Made by a program: the position numbers and the translations under genes. A DNA stretch of 9,490 nt from Bacillota bacterium (GTDB lineage Bacteria > Bacillota > Clostridia > Christensenellales > CAG-138), in the NCBI GenBank assembly GCA_023461495.1, contig JAEYLA010000273.1:1-9490 (forward strand), in the 5' to 3' direction. Below are positions 1 to 6,392 of the stretch, in pieces; the stretch's first letter is position 1; every line of letters begins with the position of its first letter. The notes below the pieces were generated by a model. It saw nothing but the letters and a program-made list of their open reading frames with translations. It did not search any database and had not been told where the DNA came from.

Positions 1-519
1 GCAAACGCCCTGGTCGCTTCCGTTGCGCCGGAGGAAGAGGGCGTTGTATTTTTGCCGTTCCTGTACGGCGCCAATGTGGAAGGGGATTTCCGCGCCTGCT
101 TCCTTGGACTTAGCGGCAGGCACAATAAGACGCACATGCTGCGCGCAATCTATGAAGGGATCGCGTTTTCGCACAGGATGCATGTGGAGCGCCTGCTTCG
201 CTACCGCGACAGGCCGCAGGCGGTACGCATCGCGGGGGGCGCCGGCAAGTCGGAGATTTGGGTGCAGATATTTGCAGATGTGCTGCAGATACCCGTGGAG
301 GTCACGGCGGGCGAGGAGCTTGGCGCAATGGGCGCGGCCATGTGCGCGGGCGTAGCGGCGGGAGCGTACGCTTCCATGCAGGAAGCCGCGGAGGTCTTCA
401 CAAAGATTTCCTATGTATGCGCGCCTGACGGCACGAAGAAAACGCTGTATGAGCGCAAGTATGCGTTCTACCAAAAAGCGATCGGCTGCCTTGCGTCCTT
501 ATGGACAGAAGACGCGTAA
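1..519 (+). CDS. FGGY-family carbohydrate kinase, C-terminal part (L-xylulokinase-like)
   Basis: The reading frame is open from base 1 and ends at TAA 517-519, so the 172 visible residues are the C-terminal lobe of a protein of about 500 residues; the start is outside the window. FGGY kinases phosphorylate ketoses or polyols with ATP in the cytoplasm. What is seen: a segment LPFLYGAN at residues 18-25, then HMLRAIYEGIAFSHRMH at 45-61, then the FGGY nucleotide-binding loop IAGGAGKSEIW at 77-87 and ELGAMGAA at 107-114. The LYG...RAIYEG..F.HR.H pattern recalls the LyxK-like (L-xylulose kinase) branch more than glycerol kinase, but the substrate is an inference. It is separated from the downstream regulators by a strong hairpin, so it probably ends an upstream transcription unit. 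It could feed a phosphorylated ketose into the aldolase pathway of the BMC locus. Confidence 0.88.
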   Translation, partial: ANALVASVAPEEEGVVFLPFLYGANVEGDFRACFLGLSGRHNKTHMLRAIYEGIAFSHRMHVERLLRYRDRPQAVRIAGGAGKSEIWVQIFADVLQIPVEVTAGEELGAMGAAMCAGVAAGAYASMQEAAEVFTKISYVCAPDGTKKTLYERKYAFYQKAIGCLASLWTEDA

Positions 520-536
520 TAATGAGGGAATATGTG

Positions 537-559
537 CCCGCCGCCCGTGTGGCGGCGGG
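537..559 (+). terminator. GC-rich hairpin after the kinase gene
   Basis: A perfect 9-bp stem (CCCGCCGCC at 537-545 with GGCGGCGGG at 551-559) closes a 5-nt loop, 17 nt after the kinase stop codon. The T-run that follows is weak: only TTTT at 568-571, about 8 nt after the stem. It therefore looks like a terminator or mRNA 3'-end stabiliser rather than a textbook intrinsic terminator. Confidence 0.6.
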
Positions 560-585
560 TGCGTGACTTTTGCCATGAAAGATTC

Positions 586-614
586 TTGACAGAAAAATGC
601 ATACAGACTAAGAT
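586..614 (+). promoter_or_regulatory. Sigma70/SigA-type promoter for the first SorC regulator
   Basis: A consensus -35 box TTGACA (586-591) is followed after 17 nt by a -10-like box TAAGAT (609-614). The predicted start of transcription is near 621, about 44 nt before the TTG start codon. No clear copy of the ACAwATGT palindrome found at the other promoters is visible here, so this regulator may be expressed without autorepression through that motif. Confidence 0.65.
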
Positions 615-664
615 AAAGTGACGAAACCCGTAACAATGAAGATTTCTCGTGAGGCGGTGGACAG

Positions 665-1624
665 TTGGATACAAGACATGACATACACATTCTGGTGCAG
701 GCTGCACAGATGTACTATATGGATGGGTTGACACAGGAAAAGATCGCGCAGCAGCTTGGCATGTCGCGTTCGGCTGTGTCCATGATACTGACGGAGGCGA
801 GGGAGTTCGGCATCGTCGATATCAGGATCAAAAATCCGCAGATCAACAATGAGGTGCTCTCAAGCAGGATGGTGGAGCGGTTTGGGCTCAAAAAGTGCTT
901 TGTCATCCCCGTCAACGCAAAGCTGCAGCGTATCTTGACAAAGATCGTGGCGGCGCAGGGCGCTGTGATTGCGGCGGGTGAAATCCGCAGCCATTCCTCT
1001 CTGGGCGTTGCGTGGGGCACCACCTGTTATGAGTGCATGTCCTCCTTCCGCAACACGGAAAATCTGTTTGATGTGCATGTGGTTCCGCTTATCGGCGGCA
1101 CCAACCGCATCGCTTCAGAATACCAGCTCAATGAAATGGTACGCATGATGGCGGAAAAGCTACAGGGCCTGCCTTCGTTTATGTACGCGCCCGCACTTGC
1201 CGAGAACATTGAGGAAAAGAATCTACATATGAAGAGCGCCTATATGCAGCCCATCATTGAAAAATGGAATACGCTCGATGTGGCGCTCGTCAGTGTCGGC
1301 GCGCCGCCGGAGTATTATAACAGCAAGCTCCAGTTTGACCCGGAGGAAGCCATGCACAAATTTGAATCCGATCCCACGCTGGCGGTCGGCGATATCTCCG
1401 CGCGCCGCTTCAACATGCGGGGCGAGTTTTTGAACAACCAGTACAACCAACGCATTATCGGCATTGGCGAGCAGGAGCTGAGAAACGCGGGAAAAGTCAT
1501 CTGCATGGCGGCAGGCGACCATAAGGTGCTTTCCATATTGGGCGCCCTGCGCGCGGATATCCTGGATATCCTGATTACCGATGAAAACACGGCGGAGCGC
1601 GTGATGCGCATCGCGGGGGAATGA
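665..1624 (+). CDS. SorC-family transcriptional regulator (first paralog)
   Basis: A 319-residue protein with the usual SorC/DeoR-like plan and length. It has an N-terminal helix-turn-helix at about residues 21-46 (GLTQEKIAQQLGMSRSAVS), followed by a sugar-phosphate-sensing domain from about residue 65. Family marks seen are GVAWGTT at 114-120, AAGDHK at 282-287 and LITDE at 303-307. SorC proteins bind phosphorylated sugars and usually act as tetramers that repress or activate nearby catabolic operons. The start is TTG, chosen because it is preceded by GAGGCGGTGG at 651-660 and keeps the complete HTH. A TAAGAT/TTGACA promoter lies upstream and an intrinsic terminator directly downstream, so it is transcribed alone. 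It shares the HTH pattern with the next gene but has a different recognition helix (SRSAVSMIL versus SRPSVSRLL). The effector is unknown; a pentose or deoxysugar phosphate made by this locus is the natural guess. Confidence 0.9.
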   Translation: MDTRHDIHILVQAAQMYYMDGLTQEKIAQQLGMSRSAVSMILTEAREFGIVDIRIKNPQINNEVLSSRMVERFGLKKCFVIPVNAKLQRILTKIVAAQGAVIAAGEIRSHSSLGVAWGTTCYECMSSFRNTENLFDVHVVPLIGGTNRIASEYQLNEMVRMMAEKLQGLPSFMYAPALAENIEEKNLHMKSAYMQPIIEKWNTLDVALVSVGAPPEYYNSKLQFDPEEAMHKFESDPTLAVGDISARRFNMRGEFLNNQYNQRIIGIGEQELRNAGKVICMAAGDHKVLSILGALRADILDILITDENTAERVMRIAGE

Positions 1625-1643
1625 CGGCGTTTTGATGAATTGC

Positions 1644-1667
1644 AGCCCGGGCCACCGGGCTTTTTTT
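1644..1667 (+). terminator. Intrinsic terminator after the first SorC gene
   Basis: A 7-bp stem (AGCCCGG at 1644-1650 with CCGGGCT at 1655-1661) has a 4-nt loop and runs directly into seven T residues (1661-1667). It begins 19 nt after the stop codon and separates the two regulator genes into independent transcription units. Confidence 0.9.
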
Positions 1668-1679
1668 GCAGGCTCTTCA

Positions 1680-1693
1680 TGAACAAATGTGCA
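1680..1693 (+). promoter_or_regulatory. Operator-like palindrome upstream of the second SorC gene
   Basis: TGAACAAATGTGCA is an imperfect inverted repeat of form TGnACAwATGTnCA. It differs at one base from the copy at 2828-2841 upstream of the epimerase operon. Its position, about 78 nt before the ATG at 1771, suggests autoregulation of the second regulator or control by its paralog. I could not identify a convincing -35/-10 pair for this gene; TTGATT at 1719-1724 with CATCAT at 1744-1749 has a long 19-nt spacer. Confidence 0.6.
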
Positions 1694-1770
1694 TTTTATA
1701 TGGAAAAACTGAAATTAGTTGATTCTCGTTCTTTGCGCACAGGCATCATGAGAACAGGAGGGTGAGCGGT

Positions 1771-2709
1771 ATGGACAGAAGAGATACGAAAATTATGGTC
1801 GCAAAGCTATATTATCTGGAAGGCCTTTCGCAGGAGGAGATCGCAAAAAAGATCCACCTGTCCAGGCCCAGCGTATCGCGCCTGCTCAAAGCCTGCGTGG
1901 AAGAGGGCATCGTCAAGATTAAGATCGACGATATTTCCTCACAGGGGAAGGAGCTTGCGAGGCGTCTGACGGAGACCTATGGGATCCGCAAGGCGATCGT
2001 GGTGCCGCAGGGGCACAGCGTGGAGGCGGATAAGGAAAAGGTGGGTGGGGCCGCCGCGGGCTATCTTGAGGAGGCGCTCTCGCCCGGGATGATGATCGGC
2101 ATCTCCTGGGGGACGACGATACACAGCGTGGTGCAGAATATGAAGCGGCGCAACCTGATGAAGGCGGATGTCATACAGCTGCTTGGCGGTACGGGCAGCA
2201 AGACAGGCGATACGGACGCAAATTCCATGGCGCTTGCGCTTGCGCGCGCGCTTGGCGGGGATGCGTACCTGCTGCAGGCGCCGTTTATGGTGCAAAGCAA
2301 GATTTTACGGGATCTCCTGATGGAAGAACCCCATATCAAAAGCCATTTTGAACGGCTCAAGGATACGGATATCGCCATTGTCGGCCTCGGCTCCACCAAG
2401 GCGGAATTAAGCGCGCAGTTCCGCTCCGGGCACATCAATATGGAGGATTCCGCGCGCCTCATCAGCGAAGGGGCCGTGGGGGATATTTGCGGCAGGTATG
2501 TGGACATCAACGGTCATGAATGCCATACGTCGTTAAGCGATAAAATGATCGCGGTCTCATTGGACACCTTAAAACGCATTCCCACCGTGATCGGTGTTGC
2601 GGCGGGAGAACAAAAGGCGGACATTCTTGTGGCCGCCTTGCGCGGCAGGTATATCGATGTGCTGATTACCGATGAAAAGGCGGCGGAGAGCGCGCTGGAA
2701 TATCGGTAG
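1771..2709 (+). CDS. SorC-family transcriptional regulator (second paralog)
   Basis: A 312-residue SorC-type regulator. The HTH lies at about residues 18-43 (EGLSQEEIAKKIHLSRPSVS). The sensing domain carries the GISWGTT signature at 110-116, a glycine-rich LLGGTGS segment, VAAGEQK and LITDEKAAE near the C-terminus. The ATG at 1771 is preferred over an in-frame GTG at 1762 because AGGAGGG at 1756-1762 is the ribosome binding site, 8 nt upstream of the ATG, and it overlaps the GTG. The gene has an operator-like palindrome upstream and a strong intrinsic terminator downstream, so it is monocistronic. Lying directly before the epimerase-aldolase-BMC operon, it is the likeliest direct regulator of that operon. 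Whether it represses or activates, and its ligand, cannot be read from the sequence. Confidence 0.9.
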   Translation: MDRRDTKIMVAKLYYLEGLSQEEIAKKIHLSRPSVSRLLKACVEEGIVKIKIDDISSQGKELARRLTETYGIRKAIVVPQGHSVEADKEKVGGAAAGYLEEALSPGMMIGISWGTTIHSVVQNMKRRNLMKADVIQLLGGTGSKTGDTDANSMALALARALGGDAYLLQAPFMVQSKILRDLLMEEPHIKSHFERLKDTDIAIVGLGSTKAELSAQFRSGHINMEDSARLISEGAVGDICGRYVDINGHECHTSLSDKMIAVSLDTLKRIPTVIGVAAGEQKADILVAALRGRYIDVLITDEKAAESALEYR

Positions 2710-2763
2710 TTTTCTAATGGCGCGGTTTGCCGCAGTCTTGGAAAAAGAGAAGATCATATGGAT

Positions 2764-2795
2764 AAGGCGGGTTCCGGCTGGAACCCGCCTTTTTT
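2764..2795 (+). terminator. Intrinsic terminator after the second SorC gene
   Basis: A perfect 12-bp stem (2764-2775 with 2780-2791) closes the 4-nt loop GGCT and is followed by a T-run at 2790-2795. It is the strongest terminator in the window and isolates the regulator gene from the operon promoter that begins about 35 nt later. Confidence 0.93.
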
Positions 2796-2827
2796 CTGGC
2801 GCTTTGCATGGCTGATTTTTAACAATA

Positions 2828-2853
2828 TGAACATATGTGCAATATATGTTGCA
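2828..2853 (+). promoter_or_regulatory. Overlapping operator-like palindromes upstream of the epimerase promoter
   Basis: TGAACATATGTGCA (2828-2841) matches the site upstream of the second SorC gene at 13 of 14 bases. It overlaps a second inverted repeat, TGCAATATATGTTGCA (2838-2853), with 5-bp arms. Both lie just upstream of the -35 box at 2858. That position suits either an activator contacting RNA polymerase or an upstream repressor site that loops to the downstream copy at 2898. Confidence 0.65.
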
Positions 2854-2857
2854 ATGA

Positions 2858-2886
2858 TTGACAAGAGTGTATCGTGGGATTATGAT
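2858..2886 (+). promoter_or_regulatory. Near-consensus SigA promoter of the epimerase/aldolase/BMC operon
   Basis: A perfect -35 TTGACA (2858-2863), an exact 17-nt spacer and a -10 TATGAT (2881-2886) make this the strongest promoter in the window. Transcription should begin near 2893, giving a leader of about 49 nt before the ATG at 2942. A promoter this strong, with operator-like palindromes on both sides, would need repression to be off without inducer. Confidence 0.85.
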
Positions 2887-2897
2887 AAAAGCAACTC

Positions 2898-2921
2898 TGA
2901 CAAATGTCATGAATAATGTTA
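2898..2921 (+). promoter_or_regulatory. Tandem operator-like element downstream of the epimerase promoter
   Basis: TGACAAATGTCA (2898-2909; perfect 5-bp arms around AA) is followed at once by the related 12-mer TGAATAATGTTA (2910-2921). The same two-part 24-bp arrangement recurs at 6394-6417, with 20 of 24 bases identical. Here it lies at about +6 to +29, so a bound protein would block initiation or early elongation. Confidence 0.65.
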
Positions 2922-2941
2922 ATTCCGAAAGGAAGCCGGTT

Positions 2942-3595
2942 ATGAAGCTCTCTGCGTCTATCCTTTCTGCCGACCATCTGCGCCTTGGAGAAGAAATTGA
3001 AAGAGTGGTGCAGGCCGGGTGCGAATTGATGCACCTCGATGTGATGGACGGCCATTTTGTACCCAATCTTGCGGTAGGCCTGTGTACCATAGAGGCACTC
3101 AGGCACGAGACCCGCCTGCGCAAGGATGCGCATTTGATGATTTCCAATCCAGAAGCGATGATCGCACCCTTTATCCGTGCGGACGTTGACTCCATCACCA
3201 TACATGCGGAGAGCACGCCCCATCATATCCGCCTGCTGCGCGAGATCAAAAAGGCCGGGATACGCGCAGGCATTGCGCTTACGCCCGAAACGCCTGTAGA
3301 GGCGGTGCTCACAGCGCTTCCGGAAGCGGATATCGTGCTGCAGGTATCCGTATGCGTGGGCTTTGGCGGGCAGAAGTTTATTGCGCCTGTTTTTAAAAAG
3401 CTGCGGCAGCTCCGTGCCTATAAGGAACGCTTCGGCTACGGCTACGAAATACAGGTGGATGGCGGCATTACCTTTGAAACCGCCGCAACGGCGGCACAAT
3501 GCGGCGCAGAAGTGCTTGTGGCGGGTTCCGCGCTGTTCTGTGCAGCGGATATGCGGGCGGCGGCAGAATCCTTGCGGGCGGCAACGCCGGAATAA
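2942..3595 (+). CDS. Ribulose-phosphate 3-epimerase-like enzyme
   Basis: A 217-residue TIM-barrel protein of the usual RPE length. The ATG at 2942 is chosen because AAAGGA (2928-2933) precedes it at good spacing and because the family begins with the visible KLSASILSAD; an in-frame TTG at 2858 falls inside the promoter. Metal and catalytic positions are present: H31 and D33 in MHLDVMDGHFVPN, H64 in DAHLMISNP, and D173 in VDGGIT. RPE interconverts D-ribulose 5-phosphate and D-xylulose 5-phosphate. The normally conserved VNPGFGGQ loop reads VCVGFGGQ (137-144), and the FGP that usually follows VPN is VGL (45-47). These changes around the phosphate and substrate loop leave open a different ketose-phosphate substrate. 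It is the first gene of the operon and is followed after 37 nt by an SDR. Confidence 0.85.
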   Translation: MKLSASILSADHLRLGEEIERVVQAGCELMHLDVMDGHFVPNLAVGLCTIEALRHETRLRKDAHLMISNPEAMIAPFIRADVDSITIHAESTPHHIRLLREIKKAGIRAGIALTPETPVEAVLTALPEADIVLQVSVCVGFGGQKFIAPVFKKLRQLRAYKERFGYGYEIQVDGGITFETAATAAQCGAEVLVAGSALFCAADMRAAAESLRAATPE

Positions 3596-3632
3596 AAGGC
3601 GTATTTTATAGTTTGAAATGGAGGAAAGTGGC

Positions 3633-4421
3633 ATGAGTCTGTATTCCGATCATCTGAAGGATAAGGTTTGCGTGGTGACAGGGGCGGCAAAGAGCATCGG
3701 GTTTGCCATTGCGCAAAAGTATGCGGAACAAAACGCCAAGGTTGTGCTGATCGATATCGACCCTCTGGTGGAACAATCCGCGGCGGAGCTCCGGGAAAAA
3801 GGATACCGGGCGACCGGGATTGTGCTCAATATTACGGACCGGGCGGCGGTGCTAGACTGCTTCAGGCGCATTGTAGAGGAGCAGGGGGAAATTTACGCCC
3901 TGGTCAACAACGCGGGCGTGGTGGATCAGCGTCCTTTTGAGGAAAACGACGAGGCCGTGTTTGACAAGATGTTCAAAGTCAACGTATACGGGGCGGCATA
4001 TTGCATCCAGGGCGCAATCGAAAGCATGAAGCGGCAGCAGGAAGGCCGCATCATCAACTTCGCTTCCAAATCCGGGAAAACCGGCTCCGCCCTGATGGCC
4101 CCCTACAGCGCGGCAAAGGGCGCGGTAATTGTGCTGACGCAGGCGCTTGCCTACGAATATGCGCCCTACAACATCAAAATCAATTCTGTATGCCCCGGCA
4201 TTACGGACGCCACGGGCGTGTGGTCCAGCGTCAGCTCCGGGTATATCGACAACCTGAACCTGCCCAAGGACGAGGTGGTGAAGAAGTTTACCGCCAAGGT
4301 GCCGCTCGGCCGCCTGACCGATAAACAGGATGTGGTGGATTTTGTGTTTTTCCTTACGGTCTCCGGGGATTACTGCACAGGCCAGGCGTTCAACATCACC
4401 GGCGGGCGCGAAATGCATTAA
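3633..4421 (+). CDS. Short-chain dehydrogenase, sorbitol-6-phosphate dehydrogenase-like
   Basis: A 262-residue classical SDR. Seen: the cofactor motif TGAAKSIG at 16-23, an acidic residue D41 at the end of the second strand (VVLIDID, favouring NAD over NADP), NNAG at 92-95, the catalytic serine S145 in FASKSGKTGS, and YSAAK at 158-162. The SKSGK.GS...YSAAK stretch and the ending YCTGQAFNITGG closely recall SrlD-type sorbitol-6-phosphate dehydrogenase, so oxidation of a polyol or polyol phosphate to a ketose is a reasonable reading. The exact substrate is unknown. The ATG at 3633 follows GGAGG at 3620-3624 by 8 nt and is preferred to an in-frame ATG at 3618, which lies within the ribosome-binding region. 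No BMC targeting helix is visible, so it is probably cytosolic. The gene lies 15 nt before the DeoC gene. Confidence 0.87.
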   Translation: MSLYSDHLKDKVCVVTGAAKSIGFAIAQKYAEQNAKVVLIDIDPLVEQSAAELREKGYRATGIVLNITDRAAVLDCFRRIVEEQGEIYALVNNAGVVDQRPFEENDEAVFDKMFKVNVYGAAYCIQGAIESMKRQQEGRIINFASKSGKTGSALMAPYSAAKGAVIVLTQALAYEYAPYNIKINSVCPGITDATGVWSSVSSGYIDNLNLPKDEVVKKFTAKVPLGRLTDKQDVVDFVFFLTVSGDYCTGQAFNITGGREMH

Positions 4422-4436
4422 AGGAAGGGGAACGCA

Positions 4437-5267
4437 ATGGATATTGAAAAGCTGGTCAGGGAAATTACCGCCGAGGTATTGAAGGAAGTGCAGAGCGGTG
4501 AAAAGCAGCAGCAGCCGAAGGCGGGCGCTAAGTATGATCCGAGCTATGCCAAATACATGGATCATACCGTATTGAAGCCGGAAACGCCAAGGAGCACCGT
4601 CAAGCGGTTCTGCGACGAGGCGAAGGAGTGGAAGTTTGCCAGCGTATGCGTCAATCCGACGCATGTACAGTATGTTGCAGAGCAGCTGCGCGGCACGGGT
4701 GTGAAAACCTGCTGCGTCATCGGCTTCCCTCTGGGGGCAAACACTTCCTTTGTCAAGGCTGTGGAGGCGATGGAAGCCGTCAAGAACGGCGCTGAAGAAG
4801 TGGATATGGTCATCAATGTAGGCGCACTCAAGGATCAGGAATACGCGTTGGTACGCTCCGATATCAAGGGCGTTGTGGATGCGGCGCACCCCAAGGCGCT
4901 GGTCAAGGTCATCATTGAAACCTGTCTGCTTACGGATGAGGAAAAGGTGCGCGCGTGTGAGCTTGCAAAGCAGGCGGGCGCGGATTTTGTGAAGACGTCC
5001 ACCGGGTTTGGCGCGGGCGGCGCTACGGTGGAGGATATCCGGCTGATGAAGCGGACCGTGGGGGACAGCATGCTTGTCAAGGCTTCCACCGGCATCAACG
5101 ACCGCAGCATCTGCGATCAGATGCTCAGCGCCGGGGCCGTCCGCATGGGGACGAGCAAGGGCGCGAAGATCGTCATGGGCGAAGAAGAAGAGAAATGCAC
5201 CAACTGCGGCAAGTGCAAAGCTGCCTGCCCCAGCGGAAACGTTACGATTACCAAAAACGAATATTAA
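4437..5267 (+). CDS. deoC: Deoxyribose-phosphate aldolase (DeoC) with BMC targeting helix and C-terminal [4Fe-4S]-type motif
   Basis: A 276-residue protein in three parts. Residues 1-18 (MDIEKLVREITAEVLKEV) form an amphipathic helix like BMC encapsulation peptides, followed by a Gln/Lys-rich linker. Residues 40-250 are a DeoC barrel: YMDHTVLKPE (40-49), D123 in EEVDMVINVGAL, the Schiff-base lysine K186 in FVKTSTGFG, the second lysine K215 in LVKASTGI, and RMGTSKGAKIV (236-246). Residues 254-265 read CTNCGKCKAACP, with four cysteines (254, 257, 260, 264) in CxxCxxCxxxCP spacing as in ferredoxin [4Fe-4S] sites. DeoC splits 2-deoxyribose 5-phosphate into acetaldehyde and glyceraldehyde 3-phosphate, which suits a compartment containing an acylating aldehyde dehydrogenase. 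The Fe-S tail is not part of ordinary DeoC. The usual KASGGIRT reads KASTGIND, which may alter phosphate binding. The ribosome binding site is AAGGAAGGGG (4421-4430). Confidence 0.93.
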   Translation: MDIEKLVREITAEVLKEVQSGEKQQQPKAGAKYDPSYAKYMDHTVLKPETPRSTVKRFCDEAKEWKFASVCVNPTHVQYVAEQLRGTGVKTCCVIGFPLGANTSFVKAVEAMEAVKNGAEEVDMVINVGALKDQEYALVRSDIKGVVDAAHPKALVKVIIETCLLTDEEKVRACELAKQAGADFVKTSTGFGAGGATVEDIRLMKRTVGDSMLVKASTGINDRSICDQMLSAGAVRMGTSKGAKIVMGEEEEKCTNCGKCKAACPSGNVTITKNEY

Positions 5268-5284
5268 AAGGAGTATAAAGCGAT

Positions 5285-5560
5285 ATGGATAAACAGGCAT
5301 TGGGCATGGTGGAAACGAGAGGCCTTACCGCTGCCATCGAAGCGGCGGACGCTATGGTAAAGGCCGCCAATGTGGCGCTTGTCGGCAAGGAGCAGATCGG
5401 CTCCGGCCTTGTAACGGTGATGGTCCGGGGGGATGTGGGCGCGGTCAAGGCGAGCGTGGATGCGGGCGCTGCCGCTGCCAAGCGCGTGGGTGAGCTTGTA
5501 TCCGTGCATGTCATCCCCAGGCCCCATCAGGATGTGGAAAAAATCATTCCCGCAAAGTAA
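5285..5560 (+). CDS. BMC-H hexameric shell protein (PduA/EutM-like)
   Basis: A 91-residue single-domain BMC protein that forms hexameric tiles of the microcompartment shell. Typical PduA/EutM/CcmK-type features are ALGMVETRGLTAAIEAADAM at 5-24, the pore loop GKEQIGSG at 34-41, VRGDVGAVKASVDAG at 48-61 and VHVIPRPH at 74-81. The pore serine S40 equals the small polar residue in PduA pores that pass propanediol-sized molecules. AAGGAG (5268-5273) is the ribosome binding site, 11 nt before the ATG. The gene sits 17 nt after DeoC and 30 nt before the second SDR, so shell and cargo are co-transcribed. It is the only BMC-H gene in the window; a complete shell normally needs further types, such as trimers, that must lie outside. 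Confidence 0.97.
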   Translation: MDKQALGMVETRGLTAAIEAADAMVKAANVALVGKEQIGSGLVTVMVRGDVGAVKASVDAGAAAAKRVGELVSVHVIPRPHQDVEKIIPAK

Positions 5561-5590
5561 TCCGGCGGCTTGTACTGTAAGGAGGGCACT

Positions 5591-6355
5591 ATGGATCTGG
5601 CATTAAAGGGGAAGACCGTGCTGGTGACAGGCGGCGGCGCGGGCCTTGGCGCAGGCATCTGCGAGGTGTTTGCACAGGAGGGCGCCAACCTCATGGTCAA
5701 CTATATCAACAACGAAGCGGATGTCAGGCAGTTTGCAAAGACGCTCTACAACCGGTTTGGCGGACGGCACATGGCAATCTACGGCGATGTGACCAATGCC
5801 GGGGATATCGAAAATATGATCGCCACAGCCGTGCGGGAGTACGGGCATCTGGACGTGGTCGTCAACAACGCGGGCATCTGGCCGACAACGTTGATCGAAA
5901 ACATGGCGGACGACGAATGGAAAAAGGTCATAGACGTCAACCTGACAGGGCCATTCATGCTCAGCAAAAGGGCTTGCGTGCACTATAAGGAGTCCGGCAC
6001 CAGAGGGCGTATCGTCAACATCATCTCAAAATCCGCGTTTGCCGTGAATACGGAGGCGCACGCACATTACGTATCCGCAAAAGGCGGGCTTGTGCTGCTC
6101 ACCAAGGCCCTGGCGCGGGAGTTTTCCCAATACGGCATCATCGTCAACGGCGTAACGCCCGGCATGGTGAGAACGCCGCTCAACGAGGATAAGCTTTCCA
6201 AGCCGGAAATTCTAAAAGCCTATGTCGAGCGCATTCCCTCCGGGCGCGTGTCTACCGCCCAGGAGGTAGGCTATACGGTGGCGTTCCTCGCTTCCAATAA
6301 GGCGGATTTCATCAACGGTACCTGTGTGGATGTGACCGGCGGCATGCTGATATAG
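5591..6355 (+). CDS. Short-chain dehydrogenase/reductase (second SDR)
   Basis: A 254-residue classical SDR, NAD(P)-dependent. Seen: TGGGAGLG at 13-20, NNAG at 92-95, catalytic S146 in VNIISKSA, YVSAK at 160-164 and the C-terminal VDVTGG at 247-251. The end of the second strand is VNYINNE (36-42) with no acidic residue at the usual position, so NADP preference is possible, in contrast to the first SDR. The ATG at 5591 is chosen because AAGGAGGG (5579-5586) lies directly upstream; an in-frame TTG at 5570 lacks such a site and would add seven residues. It is the last gene of the first operon: 158 nt of regulatory DNA separate it from the class II aldolase. The SDR could act on a sugar, a polyol or the aldehyde product; the sequence does not decide. 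No targeting helix is visible. Confidence 0.85.
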   Translation: MDLALKGKTVLVTGGGAGLGAGICEVFAQEGANLMVNYINNEADVRQFAKTLYNRFGGRHMAIYGDVTNAGDIENMIATAVREYGHLDVVVNNAGIWPTTLIENMADDEWKKVIDVNLTGPFMLSKRACVHYKESGTRGRIVNIISKSAFAVNTEAHAHYVSAKGGLVLLTKALAREFSQYGIIVNGVTPGMVRTPLNEDKLSKPEILKAYVERIPSGRVSTAQEVGYTVAFLASNKADFINGTCVDVTGGMLI

Positions 6356-6392
6356 CGCAACAAACAGGCCGGCGGTAACCCTTGAAAATGAA

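Noticed and set aside
1694..1760. A riboswitch or long structured leader before the second SorC gene
   Set aside because: The region is short and AT-rich, with no conserved riboswitch core or strong stems visible by eye.
2858..2941. TTG at 2858 as the start of the epimerase
   Set aside because: This TTG is the first codon of the -35 box TTGACA. The added 28 residues have no family counterpart, and the ATG at 2942 has a proper ribosome binding site.
2569..3634. Overlapping minus-strand frames of 215 and 271 codons across the terminator and promoter region before the epimerase gene
   Set aside because: They run through a strong + strand terminator, a near-consensus promoter and the epimerase gene, and show no protein family signature.
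3852..5300. A 482-codon open frame on the minus strand across the SDR and DeoC genes
   Set aside because: It lies opposite two clearly recognisable genes, has His/Arg/Leu-rich composition typical of the complement of GC-rich codons, shows no family motif and has no ribosome binding site.
6361..6392. Possible terminator after the second SDR (GGCCGGCGG region)
   Set aside because: No stable stem followed by a T-run can be drawn, so no transcription stop is supported there.
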